Part shown: positions 46,188-55,484 of the stretch, one piece after another
Layout: every line of letters begins with the position of its first letter
Numbering within the stretch: position 1 is the stretch's first letter
Source: Aquicella lusitana
GTDB taxonomy: Bacteria; Pseudomonadota; Gammaproteobacteria; DSM-16500
Assembly: GCF_902459475.1 (NCBI RefSeq)
Contig: NZ_LR699115.1
Location: forward strand, 217,038 to 281,037
DNA length: 64,000 nucleotides
Direction of reading: 5' to 3'
Notes under the pieces: generated by a model
What the model was told of the DNA's origin: nothing
The model's input: the letters and a program-made list of their open reading frames with translations, nothing else
The model's database searches: none
Program-made: the position numbers and the translations under genes

Positions 46188-47825
46188 ATGACACGCGAGT
46201 CTATGGAATTTGATGTAGTCATTGTTGGCGCAGGTCCTTCAGGATTATCAGCTAGCATTCGCCTGGCCCAATTGGGCCAGCAGCATAATCATCCTTTAAA
46301 CATTTGCATTATTGATAAAGGTGCAGAAGTAGGCGCACATATCCTCTCTGGCGCCGTGCTGGAACCACGCGCGCTCAATGAACTGATCCCGGACTGGCAA
46401 ACAAAAAATCCGCCGTTACATACGCCAGTCACTCACGATCAATTTGTATTTTTAACTCAACGTAAATCCTGGACCCTGCCCACTCCGCCACAAATGCATA
46501 ACCAAGGGAATTATATTATTAGCCTGGGACAGTTCTGCCGCTTTTTGGCAGAACAGGCAGAAAGTCTGGGCGTCAATATTTTTCCCGGGTTCGCTGCAAC
46601 GGAAATTATTTATGAAGACAACCGTGTTTGCGGCATTGTGACTGGTGATAAGGGATTGGATCGAAAAGGCGAACCCAAGCCCCAGTATCAGCCAGGTATT
46701 GAATTACGCGCAAAGCAGGTCATTTTTGCGGAAGGCTGCCGCGGCTCGCTCACGCAAACTCTCTTTGTTCGTTATCAGCTGCGTGAAGGCGTGGATCCGC
46801 AAACTTATGGCTTGGGAATCAAAGAATTATGGGAAATCCCCAAAGAACAGCATCGTGCAGGACATGTTATGCATTCGATCGGTTGGCCGCTCGATAGTAA
46901 AACGTATGGTGGTTCATTCACCTATCATCTGGGTGAAAACCTGCTTGCCATCGGCTTTGTGACTGGCCTCGATTATGAAAACCCCTATCTCAATCCTTAT
47001 GAAGAATTTCAACGTTTCAAAACGCACCCTTCTGTTTCTCCGCTCCTGGAAAAAGGCAAACGTATCGCCTATGGTGCGCGCTCGCTGGTAGAAGGCGGCA
47101 TACAATCTGTTCCCAAGCTTACCTTTCCTGGCGGTTTGATTATTGGTGATGGGGCAGGATTTTTAAATGTGCCCAAAATCAAAGGTATTCATAATGCAAT
47201 GAAATCAGGCATGATCGCAGCAGAGAGTTTGTTCCCACTGCTGCGCCATTCAACTGCAGCGGCGGAATGCACGGACTATCCCAAACAGCTCAAAGAAAGC
47301 TGGTTATGGCAGGAAGACTTGTATCCGGCACGCAATCTCCGGCCCGCGCTACGCTGGGGTCTGTGGCCTGGCTTAATTTATTCCGCCATTGATACTTATA
47401 TTTTTCGCGGCCGCGCGCCCTGGACCCTGCATCATAAACAGCCTGATCACTTAACACTTAAAAAAGCGGATACATGCAAAAAACTAGATTACCCCAAGCA
47501 TGACAATACAATCACTTTTGACTTATCCACGTCGGTTTACCTTGCCAATGTCTTCTACGATGAGAACCAGCCTTATCATTTAAAATTAAAAGACCGCCAT
47601 GGCGTGCCGATTAATGTGAATCTCAAGGAATATGCTTCACCCGAAACACGCTATTGTCCCGCCGGTGTTTATGAAATCCTCTACAATGAAAAACAGGAGC
47701 CGCGTTTACAAATCAATGGCGGCAATTGCATTCATTGCAAAGCATGTGATATCAAAGACCCTACGCAAAATATCGTCTGGACACCATCCGAAGGCGGAAG
47801 CGGCCCACAATATGGGATGATGTAA
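46188..47825 (+). CDS. Electron transfer flavoprotein-ubiquinone oxidoreductase
   Basis: The 545-residue membrane-associated protein passes electrons from EtfAB to ubiquinone. It has an N-terminal FAD-binding motif (VVIVGAGPSGLSASIRLA), GDGAGFLNVPKIKGIHNAMKSG with its ubiquinone-side segment, and a C-terminal 4Fe-4S site (YCPAGVYEIL, then NCIHCKACDI). The tail EGGSGPQYGMM is typical. The ATG at 46188 is preferred over 46182 because GAGG lies 7 nt before it. It completes the electron route for both acyl-CoA dehydrogenases here. Confidence 0.95.
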   Translation: MTRESMEFDVVIVGAGPSGLSASIRLAQLGQQHNHPLNICIIDKGAEVGAHILSGAVLEPRALNELIPDWQTKNPPLHTPVTHDQFVFLTQRKSWTLPTPPQMHNQGNYIISLGQFCRFLAEQAESLGVNIFPGFAATEIIYEDNRVCGIVTGDKGLDRKGEPKPQYQPGIELRAKQVIFAEGCRGSLTQTLFVRYQLREGVDPQTYGLGIKELWEIPKEQHRAGHVMHSIGWPLDSKTYGGSFTYHLGENLLAIGFVTGLDYENPYLNPYEEFQRFKTHPSVSPLLEKGKRIAYGARSLVEGGIQSVPKLTFPGGLIIGDGAGFLNVPKIKGIHNAMKSGMIAAESLFPLLRHSTAAAECTDYPKQLKESWLWQEDLYPARNLRPALRWGLWPGLIYSAIDTYIFRGRAPWTLHHKQPDHLTLKKADTCKKLDYPKHDNTITFDLSTSVYLANVFYDENQPYHLKLKDRHGVPINVNLKEYASPETRYCPAGVYEILYNEKQEPRLQINGGNCIHCKACDIKDPTQNIVWTPSEGGSGPQYGMM

Positions 47826-48026
47826 TTTCCTTACCAAACTGGTGCACGACAGCGAGTCTGCCATGACAACTGGATAACTATTCCGCTCTCTTGTACACAT
47901 TTCAAGAACTTGCCCTTTCTTTATAAAAGCCACGAAATATGGTATTCTTTGGCCGCTTTGTGCAATAACGGTTTAGATAACGATTACAGGCTGGGTTCAA
48001 AGCCGGAAAAAACGAGGAGAGATACT

Positions 48027-48419
48027 ATGCCATCTCTAAAAAAATCCGCATTATTAACTGCATTTGTTTTACTAGCGTATCAAAGCGCCTATGCCGCCCA
48101 GTTTTATAAACATATTCCTCATAATAGTGCTCTGACAGCCACACTGTCTGCCGGCGATAGATTGATTGTTGATTATGATATTTCGGAAAAAAATAGCATT
48201 AGCTGCACTTCTACCCAGCATTTATTCGTTATGGACTTTACCTACAAAGGGCATCAAAAGTCAGCGGCTTTGCCAGTAGTGCTGGAGAGCTCCCATGTGC
48301 CTGAAAAAGAACATGAAGCGTTAGCGGATGTTAGCGGTCAGTTCAGTGTATACATGGATAAAAATGCGGATAGCAAAAGCGAATATGACGTCAGCTGCCG
48401 CTACGTGGAACTCGGCTAG
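48027..48419 (+). CDS. Small exported protein of unknown function
   Basis: This 130-residue protein has a signal peptide (MPSLKKSALLTAFVLLAYQS, cut near AYAA). The mature part is beta-rich (LTATLSAGDRLIVDYDI, VSGQFSVYMDKN) with two Cys (SCTSTQ and VSCRYVE) that could form a disulfide. I do not recognise its family; it somewhat recalls periplasmic or surface beta-sandwich proteins. GAGGAG before ATG 48027 fixes the start. Confidence 0.75.
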   Translation: MPSLKKSALLTAFVLLAYQSAYAAQFYKHIPHNSALTATLSAGDRLIVDYDISEKNSISCTSTQHLFVMDFTYKGHQKSAALPVVLESSHVPEKEHEALADVSGQFSVYMDKNADSKSEYDVSCRYVELG

Positions 48420-48498
48420 GTAGCTAAATACCTTTTACTTTTGGCTGCTGAATCATTATCATGTCCCGCATTCTTAAGCTTAACGGACGGGGAAAACC

Positions 48499-49059
48499 AT
48501 GAATCATATACTTAGCCTGAATTCGCCGCTACAAAGCATTTTTTGGTCCAAGACAAATACGCTTCCAAAACAGATTTTACTCATTGTTGCGGGCGTAATG
48601 CTGCTAGCTCTGTCCGCACACATTAGCATTCCTTTACAGCCGGTCCCGCTTACTTTTCAAAGTGCCACCGTGGTATTCGTAGGCATGGCCTATGGTGCAA
48701 GGTTAGGGGCTTTTACACTAACCACCTATTTGATAGCGGGGTTAATTGGCTTACCTGTTTTCGCTGACACTGAAAGCCATCTTGTGTTTGGTCCCACAGC
48801 AGGCTACCTGATCGGGTTTTTACCCGCTGCAGCGCTGAGTGGCTATCTGGCACAAAAAGGCTGGGCTCGTACAATAATACGGAGTTTTATTGCCTCCTGT
48901 CTGGGTGCCTCCGTTATTTTTCTATGCGGTGTTACTGTGCTGTCCCAATTTGTTGGCTTACACCAGGCTATCGCTTTTGGACTCATGCCGTTTATTATTA
49001 CTGAGCCCATGAAACTATTTACTACCAGCTTGATTGTTCCGAAGCTCTGGAAAAAATAA
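48499..49059 (+). CDS. BioY family biotin transporter S-component
   Basis: The 186-residue membrane protein has six membrane segments and BioY signatures: LSAHISIPLQPVPLTFQSA, TYLIAGLIGLPVFAD and GPTAGYLIGFLPAA. It binds biotin and imports it, alone or with an ECF module. Biotin is needed by carboxylases such as the methylcrotonoyl-CoA carboxylase whose beta subunit lies at 55-57 kb. The DUF1284 gene starts 3 bp after its stop. Confidence 0.93.
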   Translation: MNHILSLNSPLQSIFWSKTNTLPKQILLIVAGVMLLALSAHISIPLQPVPLTFQSATVVFVGMAYGARLGAFTLTTYLIAGLIGLPVFADTESHLVFGPTAGYLIGFLPAAALSGYLAQKGWARTIIRSFIASCLGASVIFLCGVTVLSQFVGLHQAIAFGLMPFIITEPMKLFTTSLIVPKLWKK

Positions 49060-49062
49060 CAG

Positions 49063-49473
49063 ATGGAAATAACCTTCCGTCCCCATCATTTTTTGTGTGC
49101 GTTATGTTTTCAGGGGAAAGGTTATTCTCCTCTCTTTATTGCCAACTTTCAGACTATCATGGACAAATTGAATTCGCCGGGCGGTGACGCGACGGCGATT
49201 CAAGTCACCACCCATACGGATTCTATCTGTACTCCTTGCCCAAATCGCATTGGCCGACACTGCGCAACAGAAGAAAAAATCGCTGTACTTGATCACGCGC
49301 ACACGGATGCGCTTCAGTTAAAAACTGAAACCATCCTGACTTGGGGCGAAGCCAAACAGCGCATAAAAGAAAAAATGACGCTGGAATCTTTTCACCAAAT
49401 CTGTGCAACTTGTAGCTGGAAACAGTACGGTATTTGTGAAAGCGTATTAACTGCGTTTTTAAAAAATAAATAG
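49063..49473 (+). CDS. DUF1284 family cysteine-rich protein
   Basis: This 136-residue protein begins RPHHFLCALCFQGKGYS, the DUF1284 opening. It has ten cysteines, including CTPCPNRIGRHC and CATCSWKQYGIC, which could bind an iron-sulfur cluster or zinc. Function is unknown. It follows bioY almost without a gap, so the two are in one operon; whether it helps biotin-related chemistry cannot be said. Confidence 0.85.
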   Translation: MEITFRPHHFLCALCFQGKGYSPLFIANFQTIMDKLNSPGGDATAIQVTTHTDSICTPCPNRIGRHCATEEKIAVLDHAHTDALQLKTETILTWGEAKQRIKEKMTLESFHQICATCSWKQYGICESVLTAFLKNK

Positions 49474-49554
49474 TCAAACAGTTATTCAGTCACTCCTATT
49501 TTTACTTTATGATACCCCTTCGTTCTGCAGCATTACCGATAGGGAGATTGCTCG

Positions 49555-50934
49555 ATGCAGCCAGGCCTTACATCCATCCTCGACCAGCAGCGCGATTTTT
49601 TTGCAACTGGCGCTACGCTGCCGCTCGCATTTCGCATAACTCAACTCAAGCAACTTAAATCACTATTAATGACGCATGAGGCAGAGATTGCGAATGCTTT
49701 AAAAAGAGATTTAAATAAAGCCCCGACGGAAGCCATCTTCAATGAAGTTCTGCTCGTCATTAAAGAAATTAATTTCGCACTGAAACAGTTGCATAAGTGG
49801 ATGCGCCCCAAAAAAGTGCGCACGCCCTTTTTTTTATGGCCCGGTCGTTCTGAAATTCGGGCAGAACCTTACGGTTCCGTATTGATTATGGGCCCGTGGA
49901 ATTACCCCTTTATGTTAATCATGTTACCGCTGATTGGCGCCATCAGTGCGGGAAATTGCGCGGTAGTCAAGCCTTCCGAGATGGCAACCTGTACGGAAAA
50001 GCTGATTGTACAATTGATCAAAGACTATTTTACCCCTGGTTTTATCGCTGCTGTGACTGGTGGGCCTGACGAGACCCAACAACTTTTGCGTGAAAAATTC
50101 GACTATATTTTTTTTACGGGCAGTGCAGCAGTCGGTAAAATAGTGATGGAAGCCGCTGCCCGACAATTAATTCCAGTCACATTGGAATTGGGTGGAAAGA
50201 GCCCCTGCATTGTCGATAAAACAGCGGATTTGGATTTTGCGGCACGCCGCATTATCTGGGCTAAAACAGTCAACGCCGGCCAGACATGTATTGCACCGGA
50301 CTACCTGTATGTGCACCATTCCTGCAAACAGACATTAATTGAAAAACTGCAGCATGCCATTCAACAATTTTACAGTAACGACCCCAAAACAAGCACAAGT
50401 TACGGCCGGATTATCAATCAAAAACATTTCAGCCGACTCGCAAGGCTCATGCAAGCAGGCAAAACCCTTTCGGGTGGCGACAGACAAGAGGAAGCGCTTT
50501 ATATCGCACCTACGCTCATTGATGAAATTACCTGGAATGATCCCATCATGCAGGAAGAAATTTTTGGTCCACTCCTGCCTATTTTAACTTATGACCATAT
50601 TGATGAAGTGATTCGAAATATAAAATGCCAACACAAACCGCTGGCTTTATATCTCTTTACCCGCGACCGTGATAGCGAAAAGAAAATATTAGAGCAGCTC
50701 TCCTTTGGCGGCGGTTGTGTGAATGACTGCATGGTACAAATTGCCAATATCCACCTTCCATTTGGTGGCGTTGGTCAAAGCGGCATGGGGCATTATCATG
50801 GTCAATACTCTTTTGACCTTTTTTCACATCACAAAAGCATTTATAGAAAACGCTTGCCTTTCGATGCCCGGCTCGAATATCCGCCTTATACCAGTAAAAA
50901 GTTATGGTGGATTAGGCAATTACTCAAGCTGTGA
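49555..50934 (+). CDS. Aldehyde dehydrogenase, class 3 type
   Basis: The 459-residue NAD(P)-dependent enzyme oxidises aldehydes to acids. Catalytic C245 is in NAGQTCIAPDY and the general base E211 in ELGGKSPCIVD; MGPWNYPFML is the conserved early strand. The ending HYHGQYSFDLFSHHKS and hydrophobic tail suggest membrane binding like fatty aldehyde dehydrogenases (ALDH3A2 type). The physiological aldehyde is unknown. Confidence 0.93.
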   Translation: MQPGLTSILDQQRDFFATGATLPLAFRITQLKQLKSLLMTHEAEIANALKRDLNKAPTEAIFNEVLLVIKEINFALKQLHKWMRPKKVRTPFFLWPGRSEIRAEPYGSVLIMGPWNYPFMLIMLPLIGAISAGNCAVVKPSEMATCTEKLIVQLIKDYFTPGFIAAVTGGPDETQQLLREKFDYIFFTGSAAVGKIVMEAAARQLIPVTLELGGKSPCIVDKTADLDFAARRIIWAKTVNAGQTCIAPDYLYVHHSCKQTLIEKLQHAIQQFYSNDPKTSTSYGRIINQKHFSRLARLMQAGKTLSGGDRQEEALYIAPTLIDEITWNDPIMQEEIFGPLLPILTYDHIDEVIRNIKCQHKPLALYLFTRDRDSEKKILEQLSFGGGCVNDCMVQIANIHLPFGGVGQSGMGHYHGQYSFDLFSHHKSIYRKRLPFDARLEYPPYTSKKLWWIRQLLKL

Positions 50935-51008
50935 TACAATGACTAAATCATTTTGTGGCAAAGGCGAAATAGCCAGGGAGTTTTTCCTCCCTTCACTGAG
51001 GAAAACAA

Positions 51009-52382
51009 ATGCTGCAGTCTTTATTGCGAAAAAAAACATTAACGGTTCCACACCAGGATTCTGAACTGGCCCGTTCATTAAGCGCATTTGACCTCGTATT
51101 AATGGGAATTGGCGCCATCATTGGTGCAGGTGTCTTTGTGCTAACAGGAATTGCAGCTGCAACAAAAGCGGGGCCTGCTGTTGTCATCTCCTACGCCATT
51201 GCTGGTCTTGCTTCCATGTTCGCCGCGCTTGCCTATGCTGAACTTGCATCAAGCATTGGTGGCACTGGAAGTGCATACAGTTATGCCTATACAGGCTTTG
51301 GCGAATTTTTTGCTTGGATCATAGGCTGGGATTTGCTGCTGGAATATACCATGGCTGTCTCTACTGTTTCTATTGGCTGGTCAGGCTATGTCAATAATCT
51401 GTTTGAAGCCTTCCATATTCATCTTCCACCTTCTTTAACCAAAAACCCTTTCGATGGGGGCGTTATTAATTTGCTGGCCATTTTAATCATTGCCGCACTC
51501 GCCTTCCTGTTAAGTCTAGGGGTTAAACATAGTGCGCGTTTCAATGCGGCTATTGTGTTCGTCAAACTCATCACCATCGCTGTTTTTATTGTGGTCGCGG
51601 CAACACACCTGGATACAACCCTATGGCATCCTTTTCTTCCTTTTGGCTGGTCAGGCGTCATGCAAGGCGCCGCATTAGTGTTTTTTGCTTATATTGGTTT
51701 TGATGCGCTTTCTACCGCAGTGGAAGAAAGCATTCGTCCGCAACGCAGCGTACCTATCGGTATTATCGTTTCCTTACTGATCTGCACGGTAATCTATATT
51801 CTGGTTTCAGCTTTACTCACCAGCATCGCTCCCTATACTACACTGAATGTACGTTCGCCGGTGGCGGATGCACTGCTTCGAATCAATGAACACATGGCAG
51901 CTGCTTTTATCGCAGCCGGCGCCATTGCGGGATTGACTACCGTCATGCTGGTCATGTACTACGGTTTAACCCGTATTTTTCTCGCCATGTCGCGCGATGG
52001 GCTTCTTCCTGCGCGAATGGGCATGATTCATCCGCGAACACGCACACCCGTTCGCATTATCCTGTTGACTGGTTTCATCATCGCACTTATTTCAGGCTTT
52101 TCACCCATCGACCGTGCAGCTGAATTAGTCAATATCGGCACGCTGGCTGCTTTCACCTTTGTTTGCATTGGTACCATCGTGATGCGTATCAGTCATCCCG
52201 ATCTGGAACGTCCATTCAGGCTGCCTTTGAATCCCCTTATTCCTGTAATGGGAATTCTCTCCTGTTTTTATCTCATGCTTCATTTGCCCGCTGTCACATG
52301 GTGGCGTTTTTTCTTATGGATGCTGGCGGGCGTGGGTTTTTATTTTCTTTATAGTCAACGGCATAGCTTCCTTAAATCTTAG
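51009..52382 (+). CDS. APC-family (cationic) amino acid permease
   Basis: This 457-residue protein has 12 predicted membrane segments. LMGIGAIIGAGVFVLTG near the N-terminus is the APC substrate-binding region, AYAELASSIGGTGSAYSYAY is the second signature, and FFAYIGFDALSTAVEES marks the YfnA/CAT branch, which carries basic or other amino acids. The gene stands alone; GGGAGTTTTTC precedes it. Confidence 0.9.
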   Translation: MLQSLLRKKTLTVPHQDSELARSLSAFDLVLMGIGAIIGAGVFVLTGIAAATKAGPAVVISYAIAGLASMFAALAYAELASSIGGTGSAYSYAYTGFGEFFAWIIGWDLLLEYTMAVSTVSIGWSGYVNNLFEAFHIHLPPSLTKNPFDGGVINLLAILIIAALAFLLSLGVKHSARFNAAIVFVKLITIAVFIVVAATHLDTTLWHPFLPFGWSGVMQGAALVFFAYIGFDALSTAVEESIRPQRSVPIGIIVSLLICTVIYILVSALLTSIAPYTTLNVRSPVADALLRINEHMAAAFIAAGAIAGLTTVMLVMYYGLTRIFLAMSRDGLLPARMGMIHPRTRTPVRIILLTGFIIALISGFSPIDRAAELVNIGTLAAFTFVCIGTIVMRISHPDLERPFRLPLNPLIPVMGILSCFYLMLHLPAVTWWRFFLWMLAGVGFYFLYSQRHSFLKS

Positions 52383-52478
52383 ATCCGGATTTATAGTTGA
52401 ATTTCTCAAAAAAAACTGATAATATTTTGCTCAAAATTATTAAAACTATTAAAAAAAACACAAAACGAGAGCAAAAAA

Positions 52479-53801
52479 ATGGCTATCTGGTCTTCACTCA
52501 AGACAGCAGCGGCGACTGTCATTGTGAGTACCTTGAGAATAGTGTCCTCCGCTGGTTCATCCCTTTTTGGTGTCCTTAATCTATTTAAATACTTGGGTAA
52601 AGAGGACCATCCACAAGCCATCCCCATCTCTTATGTTGCTATTGGTGTAAACGCAACCACTACCCTTACCACGACTGTCCCTGCTATCTATCGCCAATTT
52701 CGAAACAAGAAAAAATTAAACCCTTCTGATAACGACAATAATGAGGACGAAAATACCGCAATAAAGACCAAAGAAGAAGAGCAACATCTTCCCTGTTGCG
52801 CTAAATGCTGTTGTATCGCCACTTGCCTCTGCGATGATGAATTGGGCTTTAAAGGCCGAAGCATTTATTTCACGATAAAAGTGTTAGGCATTCTCTCGGG
52901 CACATTTGCCTCGCTTAATTTTTATCTTGGTGCCGTTACAATGAGTGAATTCGCGCGCAAACGCATATATGGGGTAGAAGAACCCTTAGAGAAATGGGAG
53001 TCATGGGAAATCGGAGCTGCATTATCCTTCGCAGCCCTATGCGCATTATCCAATTATATTGCCTTTTGCTCCTATCGCCTTAAAAAAATTTCCGCCAATG
53101 GGAAAAAGTTTGCGACCATCGTAGATCACGGCGGCAGCCTTTGTGATAAAGAGGCGGTAAAAACATTCACGATTTCTTCTCTGAATATTATCAGCGCTCC
53201 CTTCTTCGGCTACTTTTCTACCAGCAAGGCATTACTCAAAATACCTTTTGTTCCGATCCCTGATACGGCTGCCAAGATGCTTGCGGCTGCCTCAGCAGGC
53301 ACGCTACTTAACTCAACGCTTTTTTCTGATGTGCCGGCGCTTTACGATAGTTTTAAACATCCTAAAACACAAACTACCTTCGCTGAAAATCCCCGCTGGG
53401 AATCTTTCGCTCGTATAGGTATTTATTGTAATGGGGGTTTTGACTCTTTATTAAGTGTAGGTTGCAGCACATTTGTTAGCATTGTAAACACGTCTCATGA
53501 TGTGTTTAAAGTGGATCCTTATAGTTACACTATCATGATTCCCGCAGTACTCTGTGCTGCCAGCAAAACCGCAAATAGCTTTTCATTTTCTGTGCGCCAA
53601 AGCTACATCGATACGCTAAAAGACTATCATGAAAGAAAAGGGCATATTGCCTATCAGGCTATTGACTCCCATGAAAAGAAAGATATTGAAGCAGGCACAA
53701 GTATTTATGGCCAACCCTCTCCCCTCTTATTTAGTCCAAAGCAGGAAGAAGAAGAATCAACGCATCACGATGCCAAAGTCAGCGTTATACATACGCACTA
53801 A
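52479..53801 (+). CDS. Unknown multi-pass membrane protein with a Cys cluster
   Basis: I do not recognise this 440-residue protein. It has about eight hydrophobic segments. A charged loop (residues 75-104) is followed by CCAKCCCIATCLC, with seven cysteines at 106-118, which could be a palmitoylation or metal site. The C-terminus is hydrophilic with KQEEEESTHHDAK, resembling E-block secretion signals of Dot/Icm substrates. No signal peptide of standard type. Its stop abuts the stop of liuE, so the two transcripts converge with no spacer. A eukaryote-membrane-targeted effector is possible but unproven. Confidence 0.6.
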   Translation: MAIWSSLKTAAATVIVSTLRIVSSAGSSLFGVLNLFKYLGKEDHPQAIPISYVAIGVNATTTLTTTVPAIYRQFRNKKKLNPSDNDNNEDENTAIKTKEEEQHLPCCAKCCCIATCLCDDELGFKGRSIYFTIKVLGILSGTFASLNFYLGAVTMSEFARKRIYGVEEPLEKWESWEIGAALSFAALCALSNYIAFCSYRLKKISANGKKFATIVDHGGSLCDKEAVKTFTISSLNIISAPFFGYFSTSKALLKIPFVPIPDTAAKMLAAASAGTLLNSTLFSDVPALYDSFKHPKTQTTFAENPRWESFARIGIYCNGGFDSLLSVGCSTFVSIVNTSHDVFKVDPYSYTIMIPAVLCAASKTANSFSFSVRQSYIDTLKDYHERKGHIAYQAIDSHEKKDIEAGTSIYGQPSPLLFSPKQEEEESTHHDAKVSVIHTH

Positions 53802-54698
53802 TTATTTCCTGAAAGCAAGATTCACTTTCGATTGCGGCTGACGATTCAACTGTTGCGAAATAAAACGCCCTACGCTAATCAGTTTTTTTAAATCCACGCC
53901 CGTTTCAATACCCATCCCATTCAACATGTAGACGACATCTTCTGTCGCCACATTTCCCGTTGCGCCTTTTGCATAAGGGCAGCCGCCCAATCCTGCCACC
54001 GAACAATCAATCACTGCAATGCCGTGTTCTAATGCGACATAAATATTGGCCAGTGCCTGACCGTAGGTATCATGAAAATGCACGGCAAGTTGCTGAGGTG
54101 GAACTTGTCTGCAAACTGTTTCCAGCAGTTGTGCCGTTTTAACCGGTGTGCCTATCCCAATCGTATCGCCAAGGGAAATCTCATCACACCCCATCGTTAC
54201 CAGTTGCGTTGCGAGCGCAGCGACTTTTTCTGGTAGTATTTCGCCTTCGTAAGGACACCCCAGCACGCAGGAAAGATAGGCACGAACACGCAATTGACGG
54301 GTTTTAGCCACCTTCATCACTTCCGCAATACGTTCAAGACTTTCCGCTACAGAACAGTTTGTATTCTTTTGCGAGAATTGCTCAGAAGGTGTGGTAAATA
54401 CAGCAATTTCTTTTACCCCACACGCGAGAGCATTTTCCAACCCTTTTGTGTTTGGCACCAGCACAGGATACCGTACACCGGGCTTTTGAGTGATGCCCTG
54501 AAATACTTCACGACCATCCGCTAACTGCGGAATCCATTTAGGCGAAACAAAACCGGTGACTTCGATGACGCGAAGTCCCGTATCCGCAAGTTGATTAATG
54601 AATTCAATTTTAATTGGCGTGGGAACAGTTTGTGTTTCATTTTGCAGCCCATCACGTGGACTGACTTCGACAAGTTCAACGCGTTTTGGCAAACCCAT
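53802..54698 (-). CDS. Hydroxymethylglutaryl-CoA lyase
   Basis: This 298-residue TIM-barrel enzyme cleaves HMG-CoA to acetyl-CoA and acetoacetate, the last step of leucine breakdown. VSPRDGLQNE carries the catalytic Arg and Asp, VHFHDTYGQALAN carries metal ligands, and the flexible active-site loop AGLGGCPYAKGATGN carries the Cys. It is the last gene of the minus-strand liu operon, 3 bp after the hydratase gene. Confidence 0.95.
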   Translation of the reverse strand: MGLPKRVELVEVSPRDGLQNETQTVPTPIKIEFINQLADTGLRVIEVTGFVSPKWIPQLADGREVFQGITQKPGVRYPVLVPNTKGLENALACGVKEIAVFTTPSEQFSQKNTNCSVAESLERIAEVMKVAKTRQLRVRAYLSCVLGCPYEGEILPEKVAALATQLVTMGCDEISLGDTIGIGTPVKTAQLLETVCRQVPPQQLAVHFHDTYGQALANIYVALEHGIAVIDCSVAGLGGCPYAKGATGNVATEDVVYMLNGMGIETGVDLKKLISVGRFISQQLNRQPQSKVNLAFRK

Positions 54699-54701
54699 GC
54701 A

Positions 54702-55478
54702 TTATCCCCATTGTGGCTCACGTTTCTCTATAAAAGCCCGTAATCCTTCCTGCGCTTCCGGAGATGCGCGCAGCTGCGCAAGGTGCTCGGCGGTTTTCTG
54801 TGCTAGCCCCTCAGTGATTTTTTCTTTTGCCACATAGCGGATCAATTGTTTAACTGCCGTAAGCGCTTTGGGACTGCCCTTCAGCATCGTTTTAGCCAAT
54901 GCTATCCCAACGCTTTCAAGTGCCTTGTTTTCCGTTACTTGATGAATTAATCCCAACTGGTAAGCAACATCAGCTCCAAAACGTTCGCCGGTAAGAAAAT
55001 AATAGTGGGCAGCACGCTCACCAAGAGCCGTTATCACGTAGGGACTGATCACAGAAGGTGCGATCCCGATCCTTACTTCAGCAAAACCAAAACTGGCGTC
55101 CTTCGCCGCAATAGCAATATCGCAAGCGGCTAGTAAGCCGAGTCCACCACCCACTGTCGCACCGTGCGCAAGCACAATAGTCGGTTTGGGAAAGGTATAG
55201 AGGCTATACATCAAATCCGCCAGAAATTGAGCGTCATCGTAATTCTCGTTATAGGAACCCGCAGCAATAGTTTGCATCCAGCCAATATCAGCGCCTGCGC
55301 AAAAATGATCACCCTGACCGCGAATCAGTAACACGCGGGCACGCTCGTCGGCAGCAATCGTAGTCAACGTCTGCAATAATGCCTGAACCATAGCACCGTT
55401 GATCGCATTGCGCTTTTCCGGGCGGTTTAATGTCACCATAGCAATGCCATCAATCAAAGAAAAATCGATTAGGTTCAT
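54702..55478 (-). CDS. Enoyl-CoA hydratase family, methylglutaconyl-CoA hydratase (LiuC)-like
   Basis: The 258-residue crotonase-fold protein has RGQGDHFCAGADIGWMQ, forming the oxyanion hole, and GGGLGLLAACDIAIAA with FGFAEVRIG, carrying catalytic Glu positions. Position between MCC beta and HMG-CoA lyase indicates conversion of 3-methylglutaconyl-CoA to HMG-CoA. In many bacteria the gene between this and the lyase encodes the MCC alpha subunit; here only 3 bp separate them. Confidence 0.9.
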   Translation of the reverse strand: MNLIDFSLIDGIAMVTLNRPEKRNAINGAMVQALLQTLTTIAADERARVLLIRGQGDHFCAGADIGWMQTIAAGSYNENYDDAQFLADLMYSLYTFPKPTIVLAHGATVGGGLGLLAACDIAIAAKDASFGFAEVRIGIAPSVISPYVITALGERAAHYYFLTGERFGADVAYQLGLIHQVTENKALESVGIALAKTMLKGSPKALTAVKQLIRYVAKEKITEGLAQKTAEHLAQLRASPEAQEGLRAFIEKREPQWG

Positions 55479-55484
55479 ATCATC

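Noticed and set aside
47985..48010. GGTTCAAAGCC stretch checked as a tRNA T-loop
   Set aside because: No acceptor or anticodon stems can be drawn around it.
52430..52478. TTAAAACTATTAA before the Cys-rich membrane protein considered as a PmrA box
   Set aside because: The two TTAA sites are 5 nt apart, not 7, and the whole leader is A-rich.
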